Below, piece by piece: positions 1 through 5,631 of a stretch of DNA of 6,091 nucleotides (its first letter is position 1; each line of letters begins with the position of its first letter). This DNA comes from Chloroflexota bacterium. GTDB taxonomy: Bacteria; Chloroflexota; Anaerolineae; Ardenticatenales; Ardenticatenaceae. The notes beneath the pieces are model-generated. The model was not told where the DNA came from and made no database searches. It saw nothing but the letters and a program-made list of their open reading frames with translations. The stretch lies in contig DOUV01000408.1 of NCBI GenBank assembly GCA_003520455.1, forward strand, positions 13,950-20,040, given 5' to 3'. A program made the position numbers and the translations under genes.

Positions 1-20
1 ATTTCTTGACCGGCTCTCTA

Positions 21-120
21 GGCTGGGCACGAGGAGGCGGACGTTCGATCCGAGTCCCCCTGAGCTCCTACCGGAGGCGCGAACCCGGAGGAACCCAGGG
101 GAACTCGTGCTGGTTCAGCC
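21..120 (-). other. Structured non-coding segment after the S-component
   Basis: In minus-strand RNA, an 11-bp stem (96-106 with 52-62; one further C-G at 107/51) continues through GGT/GCT (93-95 with 63-65), TCCT/AGGA (89-92 with 66-69), a single bulged base and CCGG/CCGG (85-88 with 71-74) to a 10-base loop. Three of these pairs are G-U on the minus strand but A-C mismatches on the plus strand, so the minus transcript folds better. Outer arms also match: 104-110 with 27-33 (7 bp) and 116-120 with 21-25 (5 bp), partly in competition with the inner stem. No T-run follows. It could be a terminator variant, an intercistronic element before a downstream gene, or a mobile palindrome. I recognise no known riboswitch or tRNA in it. 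Confidence 0.45.
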
Positions 121-155
121 CTCGTCAGGAATGTTGTTGCCATCGCCTTCCAGAA

Positions 156-1064
156 TCAACGGCCCGTCTGGGCGCGCGCTGCCTGCCAGGCGGCCAGGAG
201 AATTGGCACCAGGATGATGGCAAAGATCAGGTTCGTCCCCGCCGCCGGCAGGAACTCACCCAGCAAGGCCGTGGGTACGTTGTAGCCGTTGACCCAAATG
301 TCGGCGATGGAGGCGAATCCCATGCCGATAATCACACCGAACGCCCCCCAGACGACCGCCGCCGACAGGTTCGGCCGGGCGCGCAGCAAGAAACGCGCGA
401 CCACCACCACGGCGATCAGCAGGATCAGCAGCACGGGTGCCCACTGCCCCACGGTGGTACCGTTCCAGGGGTGCTCGACCGTGGGGAAGGCAAACGAGAG
501 GATGGTGAAGAGTGCCAGCAGGCCACCCACGACAACGAGCAAGCGGTCGGCGGCCCGCTGACGATCGCTGAACGCCCAGATAAGCCCGGGAATCAGCCCC
601 ATGAGCCCGTTGCCGAGGTCCCAGACCGGGTAGACCCCCCAGCCCGTGATCGCATCCCCGAGGATGTTGCCGACGGCGCCGGTGAAGAAGCCCACGACCG
701 GACCGAAGGCGAGGCCGAAGAAAATCGGGATCGCCACCGCCGGCCGCAGACTGACAAAACTCACCGACGGTAACTGGATGACGTTGGTTGCCCAGGCGAA
801 GATGCCGTAGAGCACCGCGCCCACCGCCATCATGACCACCTCGCGGGTGCCGACCATCCAGATCGGCTTGTCCGCGAAGTAGTAGTAGATACCGACGACC
901 GCCGCCCCACCGATGACGTAGAGCAGCCAGCCTGAGGCGGTCGCCTTGTCACCGCTCGTGGTCAGGCTCGCCAGGAAGAGCACAACCGTGGCGACCACCA
1001 GCGCGCCCAGAAGCTTGACAATTGCCTGGCTCGTCGAGGCTCCAACCCATCGTGATGAAATCAT
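156..1064 (-). CDS. ECF transporter S-component, substrate unknown
   Basis: A 302-residue integral membrane protein, the substrate-binding part of an ECF importer. About nine hydrophobic segments are visible, near residues 15-35, 47-63, 75-93, 106-130, 150-165, 174-194, 208-226, 234-255 and 270-292. The core stretch, RPAVAIPIFFGLAFGPVVGF (107-126), and the following G-N-I-L-G-D and W-D-L-G-N-G-L-M-G-L-I-P-G, is typical of ECF S-components. At 302 residues it is longer than the usual 170-220 with six helices; the extra part is an N-terminal helix pair and possibly one more near the middle. ATG at 1064 has GAGGGGG five bases upstream. It lies 41 bases after the fused ATPase gene, so both are surely one operon. 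No EcfT is present in the window. The sequence does not reveal the substrate: I recognise neither a thiamine, riboflavin, biotin, folate nor cobalt signature with certainty. Confidence 0.88.
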   Translation of the reverse strand: MISSRWVGASTSQAIVKLLGALVVATVVLFLASLTTSGDKATASGWLLYVIGGAAVVGIYYYFADKPIWMVGTREVVMMAVGAVLYGIFAWATNVIQLPSVSFVSLRPAVAIPIFFGLAFGPVVGFFTGAVGNILGDAITGWGVYPVWDLGNGLMGLIPGLIWAFSDRQRAADRLLVVVGGLLALFTILSFAFPTVEHPWNGTTVGQWAPVLLILLIAVVVVARFLLRARPNLSAAVVWGAFGVIIGMGFASIADIWVNGYNVPTALLGEFLPAAGTNLIFAIILVPILLAAWQAARAQTGR

Positions 1065-1095
1065 GATACCCCCTCTCTTGGAATCGTGTGACCAG

Positions 1096-1115
1096 CCAGC
1101 CGACCTTACGGCTGG
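1096..1115 (-). repeat. Hairpin spanning the ATPase stop codon
   Basis: CCAGCCG (1096-1102) and CGGCTGG (1109-1115) pair perfectly over 7 bp; the TAA stop of the ATPase gene falls inside the six-base loop. The stem lies between the ATPase and S-component genes and is not followed by a T-run. It could tune the relative yield of the two proteins by mRNA processing or stability. The remainder of this 41-base gap holds the S-component ribosome site. Confidence 0.45.
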
Positions 1116-2749
1116 ACTGGAAGATCCACCAAATCGATCAGCGCCTCCACCCGCGCGAACCGCCCGGTCCGCGGCAGCAGGCCGAGGTTAAGCTCCAGCA
1201 GGCTGGTTGATACCACGCGCGCCCGCTCGAGGCGCGGCCGGTCGGCCAACACCTCCTCTGGAGGACCGTCGGCGAGAATCCGTCCCTCGGCCACGAGAAG
1301 GACACGGTTGGCGTAGCGCACAGCCAGGTCCACATCGTGGGTGATGAAGAGAATCGCCCGGAAGGGCATCCCCATAATGGCGTCCATGAATTGGGTGTAG
1401 TGTTTGAGATCCTGGCCGGCCGTGGGCTCATCCATCGCCAGGACTTTACTCTGCATCGCCAGAATCGCGGCGATGCCCACGCGCCGCTGCTGGCCGAAAC
1501 TCAGTGCCAGCGGCGCGCGCTCTTCGTAGCCCACCAGGTCCACGATCTCCAGGCTGGCGCGAACGTTGCGGGCGATGACGTCGGGGGGAAAGCCGAGATT
1601 GCGCGGGCCAAAGGCCAGCTCCTCGCGAACCGTCGGGGCAAAGAGCATGTGGGTGGGGCTTTGGAAGACGTAGCCGACCGTGCGGGCAGTCTGGGCGGTC
1701 GTCAGTCTGGTGGTGGGCCGCCCTTCGATATGGACAGTCCCCGACGCGGGGTGCAGCAGTCGGATCGCGTGCTTCACCAGCGTACTCTTGCCGGCACCGT
1801 TAGGTCCCAGAACCGCGATCACATCGCCGGGGTAGACGGCGAGTGTGATGTCGTGCAGCACCGGTCGCTCCGAATCATAGCCGAAGTTGACCCCCTTGAA
1901 CTCAATCAAAGGCGGCGCGCTGTGGTCGGCGACCGGGCGCGGCGGTAGCACGGCTGGAACCTGGCCGGCGATCCCATCGGTGGACTTGAGCTTCGCCAGA
2001 GCCAGCGGCGCTGGGAGCTTCACGTCGCCGGGTCTCGCGACCTGGAGAAAGCCCGGGACATCGCCAAAGTAGAGTTGCTCGCCCTCCTCGAGGAAGAGCG
2101 CGGCGTCGTCCGCTCGCAGGATGCCAAGCACATCCTCGACCCGATGCTCGATCAGCAGCACGCTCTTGCCCGCATCGGCCAGGCGGCGGACGAGGCGGAG
2201 CGTCTCGCGGGCGCTGACCGGGTCGAGGCTCGCCAGGGGTTCGTCGAGCAGAACGATGTCGGGCTCCATGGCCAGGACGCCCGCGATGGCCACCTTCTGT
2301 TTCTCGCCACCGCTCAGGGCGGTGGTCTCGCGCTCGCGCAGGTGGCTGATTCCGAGGAAAGCCAGGGTTTGATCGACCCGCGCCAGAATCTCCTCGCGCG
2401 GGAGGCCAAGGTTCTCCAGCCCGAACGCAACTTCTGTCAGGACGTAGCTGCCGACAATCTGCTTCTCGGGGTCCTGCAACACAGTCCCGACCATACGGCT
2501 GATCTCGGCGAGGCGCAGATTCGTGGGGTCTCGCCCGAGGATGCGAATCGCCCCGGAGAGGTCACCGCCGGTGTAGCTGCGCGGTATCAACCCGTTGATG
2601 CAACGCATCAGGGTCGTCTTGCCACAGCCAGAAGCGCCCGCGACCAGGATGATCTGCCCGGCGTGAGCGCAGAAGGTGCACTCACGGAGGGCGGCTTGGT
2701 CGCGGGTTCGATAGCGGTAGGTCAGATGCTCTACCTGGAGGGCCAGCAC
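1106..2749 (-). CDS. Energy-coupling factor transporter, two fused ATPase domains (EcfA1-EcfA2)
   Basis: A 547-residue protein with two complete ABC ATPase domains in tandem, which powers an ECF-type importer at the cytoplasmic face of the membrane. Domain 1: Walker A GASGCGKT (38-45), Q-loop Q92, signature LSGGEKQ (145-151), Walker B IVLLDEP with D169/E170, switch H202. A proline-rich linker spans about 240-280. Domain 2: Walker A GPNGAGKS (315-322), Q-loop Q363, signature LSFGQ (416-420), Walker B VLAMDEP with D440/E441, switch H471. The LSFGQ variant is common in ECF A-subunits. The fused layout is like YkoD of Bacillus. Start choice is open: GTG 2749 gives an N-terminus that reaches L-T-Y-R-Y in the usual distance and has GAGG 12 bases upstream; TTG 2767 adds six residues without a ribosome site. 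An in-frame TGA three codons before 2767 sets the limit. The S-component follows 41 bases later. Confidence 0.93.
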   Translation of the reverse strand: MLALQVEHLTYRYRTRDQAALRECTFCAHAGQIILVAGASGCGKTTLMRCINGLIPRSYTGGDLSGAIRILGRDPTNLRLAEISRMVGTVLQDPEKQIVGSYVLTEVAFGLENLGLPREEILARVDQTLAFLGISHLRERETTALSGGEKQKVAIAGVLAMEPDIVLLDEPLASLDPVSARETLRLVRRLADAGKSVLLIEHRVEDVLGILRADDAALFLEEGEQLYFGDVPGFLQVARPGDVKLPAPLALAKLKSTDGIAGQVPAVLPPRPVADHSAPPLIEFKGVNFGYDSERPVLHDITLAVYPGDVIAVLGPNGAGKSTLVKHAIRLLHPASGTVHIEGRPTTRLTTAQTARTVGYVFQSPTHMLFAPTVREELAFGPRNLGFPPDVIARNVRASLEIVDLVGYEERAPLALSFGQQRRVGIAAILAMQSKVLAMDEPTAGQDLKHYTQFMDAIMGMPFRAILFITHDVDLAVRYANRVLLVAEGRILADGPPEEVLADRPRLERARVVSTSLLELNLGLLPRTGRFARVEALIDLVDLPVQP

Positions 2750-2794
2750 GACAATCGCAAGCCTCAACTGTGGTCACGCGGCGGTCGCATTTCG

Positions 2795-2823
2795 ATTATA
2801 GGGGGCTCTCGATCGAGAGGCAA
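2795..2823 (-). promoter_or_regulatory. Promoter of the ECF transporter genes
   Basis: On the minus strand TTGCCT (2818-2823) is followed, after exactly 17 bases, by a perfect TATAAT (2795-2800). The predicted first base of the transcript is near 2788, about 38 bases before the GTG start at 2749. The spacer and -35 box are occupied by a palindrome listed separately. An 8-codon mini-frame (ATG at 2790, TGA at 2764) begins at or just before the expected transcript start, so I do not regard it as translated. I see no TPP, cobalamin or FMN riboswitch in the short leader. Confidence 0.7.
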
Positions 2824-2829
2824 GCCCCC
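2801..2829. promoter_or_regulatory. Nested palindrome, probable operator overlapping the ECF promoter
   Basis: A perfect 14-bp palindrome CTCTCGATCGAGAG (2806-2819) is enclosed by a 5-bp GGGGG/CCCCC pair (2801-2805 and 2825-2829), with a short asymmetric insert on one side. Together they cover the entire spacer and the -35 hexamer, ending one base from TATAAT. Two-fold symmetric DNA in this position is what a dimeric repressor needs to block polymerase. As RNA it would not be transcribed from this promoter, so a DNA-level role is more likely than a hairpin. The regulator is not in the window. Confidence 0.55.
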
Positions 2830-2852
2830 AAAGAGATCGGCAAGGTTGGTCA

Positions 2853-2881
2853 AGGGTCCAGATGCGTCGCACCTGGACCCT
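2853..2881 (-). terminator. Strong hairpin, terminator-like but without a T-tract
   Basis: AGGGTCCAG (2853-2861) and CTGGACCCT (2873-2881) pair perfectly; inside them TGC/GCA pair around a three-base loop. The one imperfect position (2862 with 2872) is A against C on the plus strand but becomes a G-U pair in minus-strand RNA, giving a continuous 13-bp stem there. That strand bias fits a structure acting in the transcript reading through from the VWA gene. Only TT precedes mixed sequence after the stem, so it is not a textbook intrinsic terminator. It sits about 25 bases upstream of the transporter promoter. Confidence 0.5.
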
Positions 2882-2902
2882 CAGTGGGGATTCAGGAGAG
2901 AT

Positions 2903-2943
2903 TTGCGAAGAGGCGGTAAGCAGCGCACGGAACTCCTTCGCAA
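2903..2943. repeat. Inverted repeat TTGCGAAG ... CTTCGCAA
   Basis: A perfect 8-bp inverted repeat with 25 bases between the arms (2903-2910 and 2936-2943). On the minus strand the stem can gain a further G-U pair. It lies in the gene-free stretch between the VWA gene and the transporter genes, upstream of the transporter promoter. It could be a binding site for a dimeric regulator or part of the 3' end of the VWA message. No coding frame in this stretch (2830-3034) looks real. Confidence 0.35.
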
Positions 2944-2996
2944 CAGAAGCTGTGAGAATCTTCCCATTGTGAGAGACAGACTGAAGTCGTGGATGG

Positions 2997-3033
2997 CGCA
3001 ACGAGCTGTCAGCCCATACAAGTGGGAGTTGCG
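2997..3033 (-). terminator. Stem-loop directly after the VWA stop codon (possible terminator)
   Basis: Immediately past the TGA at 3035, CGCAAC (2997-3002) and GTTGCG (3028-3033) form a 6-bp outer stem, and CCCA/TGGG (3013-3016 and 3023-3026) form an inner hairpin. It is the first foldable structure after the gene, where a transcript end would be expected. There is no T-tract after it on the minus strand, so intrinsic termination is uncertain; a role in mRNA 3' protection is equally possible. Confidence 0.35.
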
Positions 3034-3034
3034 T

Positions 3035-4462
3035 TCACACCGTCTGCGCGAGGTGATCCATCACCTGCACAAGCTGTTCGAGGTTGCGGCACTCCACCAT
3101 CAGGTCCACCTCGGGCTCGTAGAGGCCGACGATGCTGTCGCCCGTGTTCCAGCCCCACACTGACTCGGGGTTGAGCCAGATCACCTGGCGGGCCCGCTCG
3201 GCGATGGCGCGCAACTCCTCCACGCGCGGCTCGTAGAAATTCGAGCGCGCATCACCCAGGATCACGACAGTGGTGCGACTGTTGACTGCCTCGCCATAGC
3301 GCTCGTTGAACTGGCGAAAGGTCTCGCCAAAATCGGAGTGCGACCAATACTTGATGTCGGCACTGGATGTCGCCATCTCGACCGCGGATTCCACCGAGTT
3401 GCGAGTGAAAAAGTCGGAGACCTCGTCCGTGTCGCTGATGAACACGAAGGAGCGCACCGCGCCGCGCTGCTGCTGGAGACTGTGAACAAGCTGAAGCATG
3501 AAACGCGAGGCATTCCGCACCGAGGACGAGACATCGCACAGCACGGTCAGGCGCAGCTTGTTGCGCCGCTTCTCGCGGAAGACCAGCTCCATCGGCACGC
3601 CCTGGGTGGCCATGGCCACCCGCAGCGTCTTGCTCACGTCGAGCCGCTTCAGGCCCCCACGCTGCGTCCGTCGCGAGAAATCCTGCCGTAGCTTCCGCGC
3701 AAGTTGGTCGACCAGCTCCTGCATGGCCCGGATCTCGTCCTCTGTGAAGCGCGCGAACTCCTTCTTCTCGAGATTCTTGCCCAGCGGAATGTTCTTTTGG
3801 GGGTTTATGCGCTCATAGGCGTCGTTGACCTCGCTCGCCACCCACTTGGGGAACAGCTCCTGGAGTTCCCAGAGACGCTCGCGAATCTGCTGGGCCATCT
3901 CGAACTCGCCCGCCCGTTGGAGATCACGGGCGAGCTGCATGATCTCGTTCTGGAGTTTGTTCCAGCCCATCTGGTCGAGCACGTAGCGGGTCACCTGGCC
4001 ACGCTGGAGCAGGTTCTGCAACTGCTGGAGTTGCTCTGGCGTGAGATGCTGCAGCATCTCGGCGGTGATCACGACCGTGTTGCCGGAGAGCAGTGCCTGG
4101 GCCATCTCGCTGAGCGGCTGGCGCCCCATGCGCTCGAGGGCCTCGCGGAGCCGGCGCATGAACTCTTCCGACGGCCGCTCGTCGCCCGACCGGCCTTCCT
4201 GACCGAACCCCTGCCCGAGGGCCTGAGCCACGGCCTCCGCCAGCGCCGGGTTGGGACTGAAGTAGCGATCGAAGAGCTCGTCGAACAGCTCGCGATCTTG
4301 CTCGCGCTTGATGAGCGCCGCGCGGAGAGCCGACTTGAAGACCGCCCGGTCCCGCACCCCGGTCAGGTTGCCCGCGACCATTCCATCAAGGGCCTCGCTC
4401 GACGAGACTCGAATACCGGCCGTCCGCAGAACCTGGACGAACCCGACGATGACATCATCCAT
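3035..4462 (-). CDS. VWA-domain protein, CoxE-like partner of the MoxR ATPase
   Basis: A 475-residue cytoplasmic protein with no signal peptide or membrane segment. Residues 1-60 form a short helical N-terminal part. Residues about 100-265 are a charged, glutamine-rich, helix-forming stretch. The C-terminal third (from about 303) is a von Willebrand A fold with the metal-ion site D-V-S-S-S (D310, S312, S314), a candidate site threonine T381 in HSDFGETF, and D404 in ILGDARSN. This order, and the V-F-x-x-K-R-R-N lead-in before the VWA strand, match the CoxE-like VWA family, whose members pair with MoxR ATPases in complex assembly. I start it at ATG 4462 because GAGGGAG lies 6 bases upstream; the open frame reaches 4633, but that extension crosses an inverted repeat and the end of the MoxR gene and has an uncharacteristic Ser/Ala/Cys-rich composition. 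It ends with TGA at 3035. Confidence 0.92.
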   Translation of the reverse strand: MDDVIVGFVQVLRTAGIRVSSSEALDGMVAGNLTGVRDRAVFKSALRAALIKREQDRELFDELFDRYFSPNPALAEAVAQALGQGFGQEGRSGDERPSEEFMRRLREALERMGRQPLSEMAQALLSGNTVVITAEMLQHLTPEQLQQLQNLLQRGQVTRYVLDQMGWNKLQNEIMQLARDLQRAGEFEMAQQIRERLWELQELFPKWVASEVNDAYERINPQKNIPLGKNLEKKEFARFTEDEIRAMQELVDQLARKLRQDFSRRTQRGGLKRLDVSKTLRVAMATQGVPMELVFREKRRNKLRLTVLCDVSSSVRNASRFMLQLVHSLQQQRGAVRSFVFISDTDEVSDFFTRNSVESAVEMATSSADIKYWSHSDFGETFRQFNERYGEAVNSRTTVVILGDARSNFYEPRVEELRAIAERARQVIWLNPESVWGWNTGDSIVGLYEPEVDLMVECRNLEQLVQVMDHLAQTV

Positions 4463-4480
4463 CTTCGTCTCCCTCAAAAC

Positions 4481-4541
4481 AGTGAGCGATGAGTGCAGAA
4501 CGAACGGCTGAGAGCCTGAATCTGCGCCCTCATCATTCACT
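4481..4541. repeat. Imperfect inverted repeat between the MoxR and VWA genes
   Basis: The arm at 4481-4499 (AGTGAGCGATGAGTGCAGA) is mirrored at 4521-4541: AGTGA, GATGAG and GCAGA each find a perfect complement, interrupted by a 2x2 and a 1x3 internal loop. A second small hairpin, GGCT-GAG-AGCC (4506-4516), sits at the tip. The outer flank (4542-4556) continues with GATGAATG-like words similar to the arm. The whole unit resembles a small mobile or REP-like palindrome inserted between two co-functional genes, or an intercistronic mRNA stem. There is no T-run, so it is not a standard terminator. No second copy is in the window, so repeat-family status is inference. Confidence 0.5.
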
Positions 4542-4556
4542 ATCCAGCATTCATCC

Positions 4557-5495
4557 TCAACCCTTCCACTCGCGCAGGCGGAGCTGGCTGCGCCGGAGCA
4601 GCTCAGGGAGCGCGTTGCGAGTGCGCTCGACATCCCCTTCGTGCTTCAGCAGCACACCGAGGGTCTGCTCGGTCTCCTCGCGCCCGAGATGATGTACGTT
4701 GAGGAGCGTCAGCGCGCGGGCCCAGTCGAGCGTCTCGCTGACGCCGGGGACCTTCTTGAGGGCCAGGTTACGCGCTTCCTGCACGAAAGCGACCACCTGC
4801 TCTGCGAGCTGTTGGTTGACTTCCGGCACCCGTACACGCACTACATCCACCTCCGCCTCGAGGCTGGGGAAGGTGATGAAAAGGTGGAGGCAGCGCCGCT
4901 TGAGGGCGTCGGAAAGATCACGCACCTGGTTGGAGGTCAGCACAACCAGTGGCTGCTGGCGTGCGGTGATCGTCCCCAGCTCCGGCACGGTGACCTGGAA
5001 ATCGGAGAGCACCTCGAGCAAAAACGCCTCGAACTCGGGGTCGGCCTTATCGACTTCGTCGATGAGAAGTACCGGCCGCTGCTCCGCCAGGAGTGCCCGC
5101 AGCAAGGGGCGCGGCAAGAGGAAGTGTTCGGAGAAGAACAGGTCCTCCTCGGCGGCGACCTTATCGAAGGCCTGATGAAGCGTGTCGGCGTCGGCCAGGA
5201 ACTGGCTCACCCGGTCGCGCAGCACCTGGACGTAGAGCATCTGCTTGGCGTACTGCCACTCGTAGAGGGCTTTGGCCTCATCCAATCCCTCATAGCATTG
5301 CAGACGGATCAACTCAGTGTCGAGCGCGGTGGCCAACGCCTTGGAGAGTTCGGTCTTCCCGACGCCAGCCGGACCTTCGACCAGCAGCGGCTTGCCCATG
5401 CGATCAGCGAGGTAGACGACGGTTGCGGTCTCATCGTTCACGAGGTAGCGCGCAGCACGTAGCCGCCGCTTGACCTCCTCCACCGATTGGAACAT
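4557..5495 (-). CDS. MoxR-family AAA+ ATPase (CoxD-like)
   Basis: A 312-residue cytoplasmic ATPase. Visible elements: Walker A GPAGVGKT at residues 41-48; Walker B VLLIDEVDKAD with D146 and E147; sensor 1 in TSNQVRDLSDALKRRC with N189; arginine-finger candidates R200/R201; and a sensor-2-like W-A-R at 258-260 in the C-terminal helical lid. The TSN..RDLSDALKRRCL stretch is diagnostic of the MoxR branch, and the length is typical. MoxR proteins form ring-shaped ATPases that work with VWA partners to remodel or insert cofactors into client proteins; CoxD of carbon monoxide dehydrogenase maturation is the best-known close type. I chose ATG at 5495 because AAAGGAAG sits 5-6 bases before it; an in-frame GTG at 5510 would add five residues and has no such site. 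The VWA gene follows 94 bases downstream. The client is unknown here, so I give no symbol. Confidence 0.93.
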   Translation of the reverse strand: MFQSVEEVKRRLRAARYLVNDETATVVYLADRMGKPLLVEGPAGVGKTELSKALATALDTELIRLQCYEGLDEAKALYEWQYAKQMLYVQVLRDRVSQFLADADTLHQAFDKVAAEEDLFFSEHFLLPRPLLRALLAEQRPVLLIDEVDKADPEFEAFLLEVLSDFQVTVPELGTITARQQPLVVLTSNQVRDLSDALKRRCLHLFITFPSLEAEVDVVRVRVPEVNQQLAEQVVAFVQEARNLALKKVPGVSETLDWARALTLLNVHHLGREETEQTLGVLLKHEGDVERTRNALPELLRRSQLRLREWKG

Positions 5496-5534
5496 ACAGC
5501 TTCCTTTCACGAATGTTTGCCGACCCGTAGCAAG

Positions 5535-5563
5535 ATTCTAACCAGCACGGCAGCCGAAAGCAA
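5535..5563 (-). promoter_or_regulatory. Sigma-70-type promoter for the MoxR/VWA genes
   Basis: Read on the minus strand, TTGCTT (5558-5563) is followed after exactly 17 bases by TAGAAT (5535-5540). The -10 matches TATAAT in five of six positions and the -35 keeps the TTG core. Transcription would start near 5528, giving a leader of about 33 bases to the ATG at 5495. A short inverted repeat (GGCAG and CTGCC, ten bases apart) brackets the -35 box and could be a regulator site, though it is only 5 bp. The rest of the 136-base gap shows no gene and no clear terminator. Confidence 0.6.
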
Positions 5564-5631
5564 CTGCCTTTCAATCCGACACTGGAAGAAATCGATCCCA
5601 TCACAGGACAGACCGGCGCGGGCAATGGCCG

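Noticed and set aside
38..56. GTTCGATCC, resembling a tRNA T-loop
   Set aside because: The flanking bases do not give a five-pair T-stem (A-A and G-G clashes), and no acceptor or anticodon arm fits around it.
6..773. Plus-strand frame of 255 codons
   Set aside because: It is antisense to the S-component and has an Asp/Arg/His/Gly-rich composition without any fold; it also runs through the folded element at 21-120.
2768..2795. Riboswitch in the leader of the ECF genes
   Set aside because: The leader from the predicted transcript start is under 40 bases and has none of the conserved TPP, cobalamin, FMN or preQ1 words; it is too short for those classes apart from preQ1-sized ones.
2774..3001. 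75-codon minus-strand frame in the intergenic stretch
   Set aside because: It runs through three inverted repeats and the promoter, has no domain, and shows no third-position GC bias like the real genes.
2075..3163. Long plus-strand frame of 362 codons
   Set aside because: It is antisense to the double ATPase over most of its length, runs through the promoter and stems, and has no recognisable domain. It is a product of the high third-position GC of the true gene.
3704..4492. Plus-strand frame of 262 codons
   Set aside because: It mirrors the VWA gene, and its Leu/Glu/His-rich composition is typical of antisense to a Gln/Glu-rich helical coding stretch. No motif.
4463..4633. N-terminal extension of the VWA protein by 57 residues
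   Set aside because: It crosses the intercistronic inverted repeat and overlaps the end of the MoxR gene. ATG 4462 has a strong ribosome site and begins the family-like sequence.
4641..5462. Plus-strand frame of 273 codons
   Set aside because: It lies wholly antisense to the MoxR ATPase, whose motifs are complete and unambiguous.
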